Of a stretch of 43,066 nt of DNA, positions 10,343 to 19,870 are shown in pieces. The first letter of the stretch is position 1. Each line of letters starts with the position of its first letter. The position numbers and the translations under genes are program-made. A model generated the notes under the pieces. The model was given only the letters and a program-made list of their open reading frames with translations, did not search any database and was not told the DNA's origin. The DNA comes from Nitrospinota bacterium (GTDB lineage: Bacteria > UBA8248), in assembly GCA_026706735.1 (NCBI GenBank), contig JAPOYD010000017.1, forward strand, positions 1 to 43,066, in the 5' to 3' direction.

Positions 10343-11507
10343 ACGTTCGACAAACGATGTCATTGTTGTCGCCGGAGAGCCATCTGGAGATGCTCACGCC
10401 GCGAATTTAGTAAAAGCGCTTGCCGCCAAGATACCCAACCTCCGATTATCCGGGATGGGTGGGCAATTGATGGCCGAGGCGGGTGTGGAATTATTTCATG
10501 ACATCGGTGATATATCTATCGTTGGTTTCGCCGGCATTCCCCGAGTTTATCCCAAGCTGCGAAGAATCAAGAAAAATTTGCTGAACAAGATTTCGAATCA
10601 AAAGCCGAAAGCAGTCATTTTTGTAGATTATCCGGGATTCAATCTTTCGTGCGCGCGTTCTGTGCGCAAACTGCCGCAAACGCCAAAATGCATATATTTC
10701 ATCACGCCGCAGGTATGGGCCTGGTGGAAAGGCCGCGCTCGCACCATTGCGAATGATTTTGATCTGGCCTTGAACATATTTCCGTTCGAACCTCGTATTT
10801 TTAACGACTTGGGCGGGAAAGCCGTGTTCATTGGTAACCCCATCGCCTATGAACTTCGAGATGCGCCTTCGAAAGAAACGGCCAGGCGCACACTGGGCAT
10901 ATCGATGAGCGACAAGGTGATTTCGCTTCTCCCGGGTAGCCGCCTCAAGGAAATCGACTCTCACGTGGGTGCCATGATAGATGCGATAAAGATAATTCAT
11001 TCGGAAACGCCGGGATTGCGCTTTTTGATTTCAGAGGCGATTTCGTTGCCTGAAGGGTATGTTTCGAACCGCTTGAAACTATCTGGGTTAGAAATACGGC
11101 CTGTCAGGGGTGATTCAAAAAAAGTGATTCGCGCAGCCGACGCCGTAGTCGTAGCGAGCGGCACGGCTTCTCTCGAGACGGCTCTTCTGGGTGTGCCGAT
11201 GGTTGTTCTGTATGCCGCCGATATTCTTTCGTATACGCTGGTCAAGTATTTTTTGATTCGGGTGGATTATGTGAGCTTGGTGAATTTATTGTCCGGCCAT
11301 GAGGCGGTTCCCGAATTGTGTCAAAACCAGGTGCGCGCGCAGCCTATTGCAAACGCCTTGAGAAAAGTGCTTTTGAATGATGGGGTGAGAGCAAGGCAAT
11401 TCAGTGTTTTCGAGAGGATTCAAAACGCCCTGGAAGGGATGAACCCCTATGCATGCGCCGCAGCGCATATCGCGGCGGAACTCGGTTTTGAAGCGCAGGA
11501 CGCGTAG
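10329..11507 (+). CDS. lpxB: Lipid-A-disaccharide synthase LpxB
   Basis: VAGEPSGDAHAANLVKAL, FVDYPGFNLSCA, ITPQVWAWWKGRA motifs. Confidence 0.94.
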   Translation: MNRDERSTNDVIVVAGEPSGDAHAANLVKALAAKIPNLRLSGMGGQLMAEAGVELFHDIGDISIVGFAGIPRVYPKLRRIKKNLLNKISNQKPKAVIFVDYPGFNLSCARSVRKLPQTPKCIYFITPQVWAWWKGRARTIANDFDLALNIFPFEPRIFNDLGGKAVFIGNPIAYELRDAPSKETARRTLGISMSDKVISLLPGSRLKEIDSHVGAMIDAIKIIHSETPGLRFLISEAISLPEGYVSNRLKLSGLEIRPVRGDSKKVIRAADAVVVASGTASLETALLGVPMVVLYAADILSYTLVKYFLIRVDYVSLVNLLSGHEAVPELCQNQVRAQPIANALRKVLLNDGVRARQFSVFERIQNALEGMNPYACAAAHIAAELGFEAQDA

Positions 11508-11508
11508 C

Positions 11509-12240
11509 ATGAATGAAGATTCAATCGCTTATGATGAATGGGGCCGGAATCCCGACGCGCCGCTTTCTGCTTGGCTGGGCGGGGTGGTCATCGCGGGTTA
11601 TCTGAAAGCGGTATACGCCACCTCGTCTATGGTTTTGCCGAATACGGAATCGAATAAAAGAATGAGTTGCAAGCTTGGTGAAAAATTTATCTGGGCGCTC
11701 TGGCATTGTCATTTGGGACTGCCCCCCTTCTTCTACCCGGATAACTATCACCTTACATGTATGGCTAGCAGAAGCCGGGACGGAGAATTGCTCGCCCAGA
11801 TAATGTCACGGCTCAATACCCATTGCGTGAGAGGCTCTTCCTCTGTGTTGGATGGAAGGGATAAAGGTGGAGCAGCCGCGGTTCGGCAGATGATCAGGGT
11901 GGCGAAAAAAGGGGAGCACCAACTCGTCATCACGCCTGACGGCCCGAAGGGACCGCCTCAGAAAGTAAAAATGGGTGTCATAACTTTAGCGAGCCTCACA
12001 GGATATCCAATTTGCCCGGTCGCTTTCGCGGCATCGCGCTTCTTCACCATCCCCACATGGGACAAGACGATTTTCCCTTTGCCGTTCGGGAGAATCGCTG
12101 CTTGTTGTGGAGAGCCTCTGGAAGTTCCACGAACCCGGGACAAGGGAGTGTTGGAGGCGAAGCGCGCAGAAATCGAAAAGCGGCTCATCCATGCGAATGA
12201 GGAGGCGCAGTACTACCTGAAGAACATGGAGGGGAAATAA
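11509..12240 (+). CDS. DUF374 / LPLAT-superfamily acyltransferase (possible non-canonical late lipid A acyltransferase)
   Basis: SRSRDGELLAQIMSRL, VRGSSSVLDG and VITPDGPKGPPQKVKMGVITLASLTGYPICPVAFA, characteristic of DUF374; lies between lpxB and waaA. Start chosen at 11509, just after the lpxB stop. Confidence 0.85.
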   Translation: MNEDSIAYDEWGRNPDAPLSAWLGGVVIAGYLKAVYATSSMVLPNTESNKRMSCKLGEKFIWALWHCHLGLPPFFYPDNYHLTCMASRSRDGELLAQIMSRLNTHCVRGSSSVLDGRDKGGAAAVRQMIRVAKKGEHQLVITPDGPKGPPQKVKMGVITLASLTGYPICPVAFAASRFFTIPTWDKTIFPLPFGRIAACCGEPLEVPRTRDKGVLEAKRAEIEKRLIHANEEAQYYLKNMEGK

Positions 12241-12247
12241 GCCGCTC

Positions 12248-13519
12248 ATGTTGTTTCTCTACAATGTCGTCATTCTTCTCATCTCGCCCGCATTGCTCGT
12301 GTATTTTTTGATTCGCCTGTGGCTTCGGGGGTTTGATCTCAGGGCTGTACGTGAAAGGTTCGGGTTTCTGCCCGACTTGCCCGATGCGGGGGGAGGGCGT
12401 CTTTGGCTGCACGCCGTCTCCGTGGGGGAAGTGGGTGTGGCCGCCGTCTTGATACCTGCGCTTTTGAGAAAGAAGCCGAAGCTCAAAATCGTTCTTTCCA
12501 CGGTGACCCAGACGGGCAGAAACGAGGCCGGAAAAATCTCAGGCCTGGAGCATCTCATTTACTTGCCCCTGGATTTCCCTTTGATAGTCCGTTCCGCCAT
12601 GGAGCGCATCCGGCCGTCTATGATCGCGCTCATCGAGACGGAGATATGGCCGAATCTCGTGGCGGAGGCCGCAAGGAGAAATATCCCGGTATCCATTATC
12701 AACGGGAGGCTTTCTGAGCGTTCGTATCATCGCTACAAACGCTTTCAGTATTTTTTTTCTTCGATTCTCAGGTGTTTCACAGACGTGCTGGTGCGCGGGG
12801 AAGGGGATGCCGAAAGGTTTCTGGGTTTGGGCGCGACTTCCGTGCGGGTTGCAGGGAACATCAAGTTCGACGCGCCTGTGCCGCTTCAGGAGCCCCCGCA
12901 TGGGGCGTATGGCCTGGGCGCGTGTCGGCACATCGTCGTGGCCGGCAGCACGCACCCTGGAGAAGAGAAACTGATTGGAGAGGTGATGGCATCCATTCAT
13001 CGGAAAATGCCGGAAGTGGGTCTCCTCCTCGCGCCCCGCCATATGGAAAGGGTGGCCCAGGTAGAAGCGGACTTGCAAAACGCAGGCATTTCTCCCGTGC
13101 GGTGGAGCCAGGTTAAAGATACGAGCGGTGAGCATCAAGTGGTCATTCTGGATGTGATGGGAGAGCTCGCAGACGCCTATGGGTGCGCGGCGATGGCGAT
13201 CATCGGCGGAAGTTTTATTCCCCATGGCGGTCAGAACCCCATAGAAGCGGCGCGCTGGGCGGTGCCATGCCTGTGCGGCCCCCACATGGAGAATTTCGCC
13301 GAGGTCATGTGCGAGATGGTCAAACAAGGCGGCGTGATTCAACTGAACGGGCGGGAGAATCTGGAGGGCGCCGTCATGAAATGGCTGGACGATCCGGAAT
13401 CGCGGAGCAGGGCAGGTGAAGCGGCCCGCCGGGTAGTGCAGAACAACCAGGGCGCCTCCGAGCGAACTGCGGAATACATCGTCCAGGTCCTGGCGGGCTC
13501 GGATAAGGGCGCCGCATGA
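12248..13519 (+). CDS. waaA: 3-deoxy-D-manno-octulosonic acid transferase WaaA/KdtA
   Basis: LWLHAVSVGEVGVA, STVTQTGRNEA, ALIETEIWPNLVAEA and GGSFIPHGGQNPIEAA motifs. Confidence 0.94.
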   Translation: MLFLYNVVILLISPALLVYFLIRLWLRGFDLRAVRERFGFLPDLPDAGGGRLWLHAVSVGEVGVAAVLIPALLRKKPKLKIVLSTVTQTGRNEAGKISGLEHLIYLPLDFPLIVRSAMERIRPSMIALIETEIWPNLVAEAARRNIPVSIINGRLSERSYHRYKRFQYFFSSILRCFTDVLVRGEGDAERFLGLGATSVRVAGNIKFDAPVPLQEPPHGAYGLGACRHIVVAGSTHPGEEKLIGEVMASIHRKMPEVGLLLAPRHMERVAQVEADLQNAGISPVRWSQVKDTSGEHQVVILDVMGELADAYGCAAMAIIGGSFIPHGGQNPIEAARWAVPCLCGPHMENFAEVMCEMVKQGGVIQLNGRENLEGAVMKWLDDPESRSRAGEAARRVVQNNQGASERTAEYIVQVLAGSDKGAA

Positions 13520-14601
13520 GTTTTCGGCGCGGAATCCTGCAGGCCTGGGAGGGCAATCCCTCATCTCCTGCCTGGTCTCGTATATTGACGAAGGGCCTCG
13601 GCCCCCTGGGAAGTCTCTATGGCGCTGCAATGGCGCATCGACGCCGGCGTTATGAATCTGGGAAGGCCGGTGTCTCGAAAAATCCCGTACCTGTCATTTC
13701 GATCGGGAACCTCACGCTTGGGGGCACGGGAAAGACGCCCACAGTCGCCTGGCTCGTGGAAAAACTGACCTTGGGAGGCCGAAAGCCCGCTGTCGTGAGC
13801 AGGGGTTATGGCGGGAGGCCCAAGGATGTGATGGTTGTGGGCGACGGGAAGGGAAGCCTGATGGCCGCGCCGCCGGCCGCCGATGAGGCGGCGATGCTTG
13901 CCCGCCGCTATCCCGACCTCCTCGTTTTAACGGGTGCGGACCGTTCGTTCGTTGCGAAAAAGGCGGTAGAGGAATTCGGAGCGGATGTTGTTGTCCTCGA
14001 CGATGGGTTTCAGCATCTGGCTCTTCACCGGGATATGGATGTGGTGGTTTTGCGCGGGGATTGTCCTTTTGGAAATGGCCGGGTGATCCCGGCGGGTGTC
14101 CTCAGGGAGCCGGTTTCGGCCCTGAAGCGCGCAGACGCCGTTTTGGTGACGGGCGAATGTGCCGGCCATACGAGAGAGGAAATCCAGTCTCTTATCCCGG
14201 ATATCCCGATGTTCACAGGCCACCTTGAGCCCGATGCGCTCCTGGATTCACGGGGCGAGAAAATAGGCTTATCGGATGAATTGAAGGGCGCCAGGGTCGT
14301 AGCTGTCAGCGGCCTGGGCAATCCGCATGGTTTCGAGAAAATGCTTGAAACACTGGATGTCGAGGTCATGGTGCATCACGAATATCCCGATCATGCCCGT
14401 TACGCGTTGGCGGATGGCGTGCGGCTCGTTTCGTCGCTGCGGAAGACCGGGGCCGATTTCATTCTCACTACGGAGAAGGATGCGGCGAAGCTGTCTCCTT
14501 TGTTGAGTAAAGCGCCGCTTCGTGTCCTTCGCGTTGTGATGAAGATTGATGATGAGATGAATTTGGCAGGTTTGATCGAAAAGAAAGCATTTTCGTCTTG
14601 A
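13516..14601 (+). CDS. lpxK: Tetraacyldisaccharide 4'-kinase LpxK
   Basis: PVISIGNLTLGGTGKTPTVAWLVEKL P-loop, VVSRGYGG, VVVLDDGFQHLALHRDMDVV; overlaps the waaA stop. Confidence 0.95.
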   Translation: MSFRRGILQAWEGNPSSPAWSRILTKGLGPLGSLYGAAMAHRRRRYESGKAGVSKNPVPVISIGNLTLGGTGKTPTVAWLVEKLTLGGRKPAVVSRGYGGRPKDVMVVGDGKGSLMAAPPAADEAAMLARRYPDLLVLTGADRSFVAKKAVEEFGADVVVLDDGFQHLALHRDMDVVVLRGDCPFGNGRVIPAGVLREPVSALKRADAVLVTGECAGHTREEIQSLIPDIPMFTGHLEPDALLDSRGEKIGLSDELKGARVVAVSGLGNPHGFEKMLETLDVEVMVHHEYPDHARYALADGVRLVSSLRKTGADFILTTEKDAAKLSPLLSKAPLRVLRVVMKIDDEMNLAGLIEKKAFSS

Positions 14602-14610
14602 GTTGGCGCG

Positions 14611-15699
14611 TTATTCCCTGATGGAGGCGAGAAAGTAAGTCCCTCCCACGAGAAAAATCGCATTGGGCCCCCAGGCCGCCAGGATGGGTGGCAAGCGTCC
14701 GGCATGTCCGAACGAAAGACTTGCATGGAAGAAAACGAGATATATGGCGCCGATTCCGATTGCGGTAGCAACTCCCAGAGCGGCTCCTCCGCTTCTGCTG
14801 TTTCGAATGCAGAAAGAAACACCCACGAATGCCAATACGAAACTGATGAATGGAGCAGAAATTTTTGCCCACATATCTACGATGTAGCGGGTCGGGTCCA
14901 CACCATTTTTACTCAAGCTTTTAATATAGCGAGTGAGTTCCTGGTAATTCATCGTCTCCGGGTTTCTGTCTGTTTTTTTGAAATCATCGGGTTTCTCCTC
15001 AAGCGCAAAAACTTTTTTCTCAAAAATTTCGCGGTTGATTTTCCCCTCTTCAGAAAAGTCATGGATTGCGCCTTTGTGGAATTCCCAATGCTTATTCAAA
15101 GGCGCCCAAACTACCTCATCCGCGTCAATACGTTGCGTTAAGCGATTGTGCGGATCCATTCGGTACAGGGTAACGCCTCTCATTTTTTCTGAAGACGGAT
15201 CATAGTGCGTAATGTGCCAGATTGTGTTGTTTTCCGAGCGATACCAGACTTTGTCTCTCTGGATATGCGTTCGCAAACCAATTTTTTGGATCTTGACCCG
15301 CCGGATGTATTCTCCGCGCTTGTTGGCGAATGGAACAATGTATTCATTCGCCAAGAAGGTGAGGATGCTGATTCCCAGGCTGACGATGAGGATGGGCGCA
15401 ATGATTCGGTAGAGACTTAAGCCCCCTGCGCGCATGGCGAGAACCTGGTTTTCTCTGGAGAAAAGAATCAGCGTGAACGTGCTCGCAAGCAGAGTGGTGA
15501 GCGGTATGGAGAGAAAAACGAGATGGGGTATCTTGTACAGAAAATACAGGGCCGCGTCGGTCAGGGTCGCGTTCGCTTCGAGAAAATCATCGATTCGCTC
15601 GATAAACTCCGCTATCAGAAAAAGGGTGATGGCTCCCGACTGACAAAGAAACACCATTCTTAAAAACTGTTTCAGGACATAGCGGCTCAGTATGGTCAT
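14611..15699 (-). CDS. lptG: LPS export system permease LptG (YjgP/YjgQ family)
   Basis: YVLKQFLRMVFLCQSGAITLFLIAEFIERIDDF N-terminal TM; YjgP/Q topology; paired with the adjacent lptF. Confidence 0.85.
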   Translation of the reverse strand: MTILSRYVLKQFLRMVFLCQSGAITLFLIAEFIERIDDFLEANATLTDAALYFLYKIPHLVFLSIPLTTLLASTFTLILFSRENQVLAMRAGGLSLYRIIAPILIVSLGISILTFLANEYIVPFANKRGEYIRRVKIQKIGLRTHIQRDKVWYRSENNTIWHITHYDPSSEKMRGVTLYRMDPHNRLTQRIDADEVVWAPLNKHWEFHKGAIHDFSEEGKINREIFEKKVFALEEKPDDFKKTDRNPETMNYQELTRYIKSLSKNGVDPTRYIVDMWAKISAPFISFVLAFVGVSFCIRNSRSGGAALGVATAIGIGAIYLVFFHASLSFGHAGRLPPILAAWGPNAIFLVGGTYFLASIRE

Positions 15700-15708
15700 G
15701 GCGGGAAT

Positions 15709-16926
15709 CTATGATTTGCTTCGGCTGAAGGGGGAAAAAGGTTTGAGGAACAGACCCCGGATGTCAATGGTGTTGCGCAACCCTGCGGTTCGTACCAGGT
15801 ATCCCGCAAGCAGGGCCAATAATACGTTCGGACTCCAGACGGCGACGGCAACGCTGATTTGTCCGCTTTCCGCCATTCCCTCGGCGAAGGTAACGAGCAG
15901 GTAATAGAGGATCAGAACGCCCAGGCTCAGGGCGAAGCCGCCGTGACGTCCCGAGCGCTTGTTCTGTACGCCGAGAGGCGCCCCCAGGAACGCCAGAATG
16001 AGGCAGGTGAATGGTACCGCGAATTTCTTGTATAGCTCCACGAGAATGGCGTTGTACCTGCTGGTTCCCGGCTCGTGTTCTTTTAGTTTGTTTCTGAGTT
16101 CATGTAACGGGAAGGATCGCAGGCTTCTCCGAAGCGCTTTTGTCTTTCCGATGGTTTTCGTGAGATCAAAATTGAGATCGTAGTTTCCGAAGCGCGCGAT
16201 TTGATAATTGTTTCTGGAGGGAGAAGAGCCGTCATGCCTGCTGGTTTTCCTGCTTGAGACCTTCTCGGGCTCGCTGATCGTGTGGATGGTTCCTCTGGTG
16301 AGACGCAGCCATACTTTGGCAGATGTGGTGGATTTGATCAGCATGCCGCGATCGGCAAAGATGACCCGGTTTTTCCCGGCCTCTCTCATGTCCGAAACCA
16401 TGATGCCTTTCATTACTTTGCCCGACGATTCGATTTCGCGCACATAGAACATGATTCCATCGAAATCGTCATGAAAAACCTGTTCTTGAAGGTCGAATGT
16501 AGCGACTCGACTGTGAAGCATCTGTTGGCGGACTTCCAAAGTGGTGGTTTGACTCCAGGGAAGCCCGAACATCATGAGGAAACCGCTCAGGAGGGCGGTG
16601 GCTACTCCCACCACTCCCACGGGGATGAGTTGAGAATAGAAGGTCATGCCTGAAGCGGTCATCGCCAGGGATTCGCTGTCGCTCGAAAGGCGGCTGAACA
16701 CCATGATGCTCGAAATCAGGGTGGACATCGGCAAGGTGACAAGGAGAAGAACGGGCAAGGCGGCGAAAAGAAATTGCGCCACGATTGATAGTGGAATTCC
16801 GCGGTTCACCACCAAATCCGTGAACTGGAGCATTTTATGAAGCAGGAGTATGAATGTAAGAAAAAACAAGGTGATGAGGAGATATGACACCAATTCACCC
16901 AGGATATATCGGTGCAAGGTTTTCAA
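15709..16926 (-). CDS. lptF: LPS export system permease LptF (YjgP/YjgQ family)
   Basis: LHRYILGELVSYLLITLFFLTFILLLHKML; LPVLLLVTLPMSTLISSIMVFSRLSSDSE; LGAPLGVQNKRSGRHGGFALSL. Confidence 0.87.
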   Translation of the reverse strand: MKTLHRYILGELVSYLLITLFFLTFILLLHKMLQFTDLVVNRGIPLSIVAQFLFAALPVLLLVTLPMSTLISSIMVFSRLSSDSESLAMTASGMTFYSQLIPVGVVGVATALLSGFLMMFGLPWSQTTTLEVRQQMLHSRVATFDLQEQVFHDDFDGIMFYVREIESSGKVMKGIMVSDMREAGKNRVIFADRGMLIKSTTSAKVWLRLTRGTIHTISEPEKVSSRKTSRHDGSSPSRNNYQIARFGNYDLNFDLTKTIGKTKALRRSLRSFPLHELRNKLKEHEPGTSRYNAILVELYKKFAVPFTCLILAFLGAPLGVQNKRSGRHGGFALSLGVLILYYLLVTFAEGMAESGQISVAVAVWSPNVLLALLAGYLVRTAGLRNTIDIRGLFLKPFSPFSRSKS

Positions 16927-17085
16927 GGGAAATCCTCTGGGAGATGGGCACTCAATGCTCTTGCATCACACTATATGAGCATTTGCTGGATTGCAAAACG
17001 TGTTTTCATGCTCATTGACGCCCATGACATCGGTTGATAGCGTTGAAAATAGGGCAGTTTTAGTTGCTTTTCCCCGTGACTCAAG

Positions 17086-18168
17086 GTGCGGAGACGCATC
17101 GGGGAGGTATGGAGTTTGTCCGGCGATGCCGATCGAGAGGAGTTGCACCTTGTAGTGGCGCCCACATGGATAGGTGATACGGCGATGTCCGCCCCTTTTT
17201 TTTCATCCTTGAGGCGAGCACACCCTGGGGCGAGAGTGATGGCGGCGGCAGGTCCCTGGACTTCCGGGCTGCTCCGCAGTTTTCCCTGGGTCGATCGGGT
17301 CTTGTCTCTCGATGCGGGGAAATGGAGCAGCTTCTTTTCTTTGAGGAGAATGTTAAGAAACGAGTCGGTAGATTGTGCGTGGATTCTGCCCAACAGTTTT
17401 CGTGCGGCCCTCATGGCGAAATGGACAGGAGCAAGGCGGCAAGTCGGATATGGGAGCGATAGCCGGGGCTGGCTTTTGAGCAACCGCGTGGCTCTTCCGA
17501 GAGATGTTTCTCATCTGGTGGATCGGTATCTTTACCTTCTTCAGGCGGAAGGACATCAAACCCGGGTTCGGGTTGATGATTACTTCATCAGACCAGAGGC
17601 GCAACAATTCGCGGAGAGTTTATTGATAGCGCACCACGCGAGGAAAAATGCACCTTTGGTGGGAGTTCATCCCGGGGCCTTTTTCGGTGAATCCAAGATG
17701 TGGCCGCTGGAATACTTCAAAAAACTCATTCACCGGCTCGTGGATCACGAGGGGGCGCAGGTCTTCATATTGGGCGGGCCGGATGAGCTGGCGCTGACGG
17801 GGCAATTGTCTCAGATGTCCGGGGGACGAGCGGTGAATCTGGCCGGAAAAGATACTTTGGAGACGCTGCCCGCCTTGCTGTCTCGGCTGGATGTCTTCAT
17901 CTCCGGCGATTCGGGTCCGCTTCATGTAGCGGCGCTCGCCGGGACCGCGACGATTGCGCTGTTCGGTTCCACGGACTATCGTCGAACGGCGCCGAGAGGC
18001 CCTTGGAGCCGGAATATTCATAAGGATCTCGATTGCAGCCCGTGCTTCGCGAGAAAGTGCCCTCTCCGTCATCACGAATGCATGAAACAGATTACGCCCG
18101 AAGAAGTGGCAGGCGAAGTCATTGAGTTGCTGAGCAAAAAACCGGGGATCGGCAAGGATGGAAACTGA
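17086..18168 (+). CDS. waaF: ADP-heptose:LPS heptosyltransferase II (WaaF, GT9)
   Basis: VVAPTWIGDTAMSAPFFSSL; VGHPGAFFGESKMW-like GT9 core (VGVHPGAFFGESKMWPLEYF); SGDSGPLHVAALAGT; CSPCFARKCPLRHHECMKQITPEEV. GTG start. Confidence 0.9.
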   Translation: MRRRIGEVWSLSGDADREELHLVVAPTWIGDTAMSAPFFSSLRRAHPGARVMAAAGPWTSGLLRSFPWVDRVLSLDAGKWSSFFSLRRMLRNESVDCAWILPNSFRAALMAKWTGARRQVGYGSDSRGWLLSNRVALPRDVSHLVDRYLYLLQAEGHQTRVRVDDYFIRPEAQQFAESLLIAHHARKNAPLVGVHPGAFFGESKMWPLEYFKKLIHRLVDHEGAQVFILGGPDELALTGQLSQMSGGRAVNLAGKDTLETLPALLSRLDVFISGDSGPLHVAALAGTATIALFGSTDYRRTAPRGPWSRNIHKDLDCSPCFARKCPLRHHECMKQITPEEVAGEVIELLSKKPGIGKDGN

Positions 18169-18760
18169 GAAAAGCGCCGCAAAGAGGCCAGCGGTATTTT
18201 TTGACAGGGACGGAACCCTGAATCGGGACGTGGGCTATGTCACTCACCTCGACGTGTATGAGCTCCTTCCCAGGGCGGCGGCGGCCGTCCGCAAGGTGAA
18301 CGAGGCCGGGTGGCTCGCCATCCTGATCACGAATCAGGCCGGCGTGGCGCGTGGTTACTTCTCCGAATCCATGATCGAAAAGGTGCATCGGAAGCTTCAG
18401 GATGAACTGGGCGGCAAAGGCGCGCGCCTCGACGCCATCTACTATTGTCCGCACGTTCCGAACGGAGAAAATCCCGAATATGCGATTGACTGCAAGATGC
18501 GGAAACCCTTTCCCGGCATGATTCTGAAAGCGGCGGCGGAGCACGACGTCGATTTGGGAAAATCCGTCTTGCTGGGAGACAAGTATTCCGATTTGGAAGC
18601 GGGCTGGCGTGCGGGTTGCAGAGCGGGCCTTGTGCTCACAGGGTACGGGCGGGGAGAAAGAGAGCTTCGTGGAGAACAATGGCCCCGCCAGCCCGATTTC
18701 GTGGCGCAAGACGCCTATCATGCGGTGGAAATCATCTTGAACGAGAGCGGGAAGCACTAA
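18158..18760 (+). CDS. gmhB: D-glycero-D-manno-heptose 1,7-bisphosphate 7-phosphatase GmhB
   Basis: HAD motif FFDRDGTLNRDVGYV; LITNQAGVARGYFSE; YYCPHVPNG; LGDKYSDLEAGWRAG. Confidence 0.9.
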   Translation: METEKSAAKRPAVFFDRDGTLNRDVGYVTHLDVYELLPRAAAAVRKVNEAGWLAILITNQAGVARGYFSESMIEKVHRKLQDELGGKGARLDAIYYCPHVPNGENPEYAIDCKMRKPFPGMILKAAAEHDVDLGKSVLLGDKYSDLEAGWRAGCRAGLVLTGYGRGERELRGEQWPRQPDFVAQDAYHAVEIILNESGKH

Positions 18761-18761
18761 T

Positions 18762-19754
18762 ATGAATTCATCGCTGGAGAAATATATTCAAGGATTCTCG
18801 TCTGTCCATGTGGCGGTGATTGGTGATTTCATCGCGGATGAATTCATTCACGGCGCCACTTCTCGCATCAGCAGGGAAGCGCCGGTTCTTGTTCTGGATT
18901 TCATCCGTCGCGAGGTCGTTCCCGGCGGCGGGGGCAATGCGGCGATGAACGTGGCGGCCCTGGGCGGAAACGTTACGGCCATCAGCGCGTTGGGGACCGG
19001 TGAAGCGGGCGAGGAACTCCGCCGTACGATGGGGAAACACAGAATAGATACCAGGCTGTTGTTTGAAGATTCTGGGCGCGTCACCCCCACGAAAACGCGG
19101 GTGATGGCGGGAGGCAGAAACACCAAGCGCCAGCAGGTGATTCGGGTGGATCACGAAATGAAACTGGATTTGAACGAGACGCTCGAATCTCGGTTCATCC
19201 GTGAGCTCGAGAGGCTGGCGAATGACGGTCTGGATGCTCTATTGATTTCAGACTACGGCTTGGGCGTCATTACGAAAGGGGTCAAAGAGGCGATTCGGGA
19301 AATATCCACCGAACTCATCGTCACGGTGGACAGCCGCTATGCGGGAGATTCGTTTCTGGGGGTCACGGCCGTCACGCCCAATGAGGAGGAAATGGCAGGT
19401 CTTCTGGGTTATTGGCCCGATGAAGAGCGTCTCGATGAAGCGGGAGCATCTTTGCTCGAAAAAACGGGAGCCCGGGCGATATTGCTCACCCGGGGAGACG
19501 AGGGCATGAGTCTCTTTGAAAGAGATACTCCAAGAACGGATATTCCTATCTACGGGTCGGATCAGGTGCTCGACGTGACCGGAGCGGGGGATACGGTGAT
19601 CGCGACGTTCACACTCTCACTGGCTGCGGGCGCCTCGATGCGCGAGGCGGCGGAACTCGCGAATCGAGCGGCGGGGTTGGTGGTGATGAAGGCGGGAACG
19701 ACGGTCGTGGAACCCCGGGAGCTTCTGGCGACGTTCGAGAGGGAGGGCGCGTGA
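18762..19754 (+). CDS. D-glycero-beta-D-manno-heptose-7-phosphate kinase (HldE domain 1 / RfaE1, PfkB family)
   Basis: VAVIGDFIADEFIHG; PGGGGNAAMNVAALGG; DVTGAGDTVIATFTLSLAAG; AANRAAGLVV-type ending (ELANRAAGLVVMKAGT). No adenylyltransferase domain. Confidence 0.9.
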   Translation: MNSSLEKYIQGFSSVHVAVIGDFIADEFIHGATSRISREAPVLVLDFIRREVVPGGGGNAAMNVAALGGNVTAISALGTGEAGEELRRTMGKHRIDTRLLFEDSGRVTPTKTRVMAGGRNTKRQQVIRVDHEMKLDLNETLESRFIRELERLANDGLDALLISDYGLGVITKGVKEAIREISTELIVTVDSRYAGDSFLGVTAVTPNEEEMAGLLGYWPDEERLDEAGASLLEKTGARAILLTRGDEGMSLFERDTPRTDIPIYGSDQVLDVTGAGDTVIATFTLSLAAGASMREAAELANRAAGLVVMKAGTTVVEPRELLATFEREGA

Positions 19755-19870
19755 GCATCCGTGAAAAGGCTTATCGGCGGAAATGGATGCGGGTGAATTT
19801 CCTGAAACCGGTTTCGGAGAAATTGAGCGAAAACGGCAGGCGCATCGGGAGAGCGGTCGCGGATGGGTGA
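19751..19870 (+). CDS. Small basic hypothetical protein, 39 aa (MSIREKAYRRKWMRVNFLKPVSEKLSENGRRIGRAVADG)
   Basis: GTG start overlaps the hldE1 stop (gcGTGA); its stop overlaps the waaC start by 8 nt. Same strand, fills the only gap between two cotranscribed genes. Confidence 0.4.
   Translation: MSIREKAYRRKWMRVNFLKPVSEKLSENGRRIGRAVADG

Noticed and set aside
12539-13630. 363-aa minus ORF antisense to waaA/lpxK
   Set aside because: Overlaps well supported plus-strand genes; His/Arg-rich, no domain.
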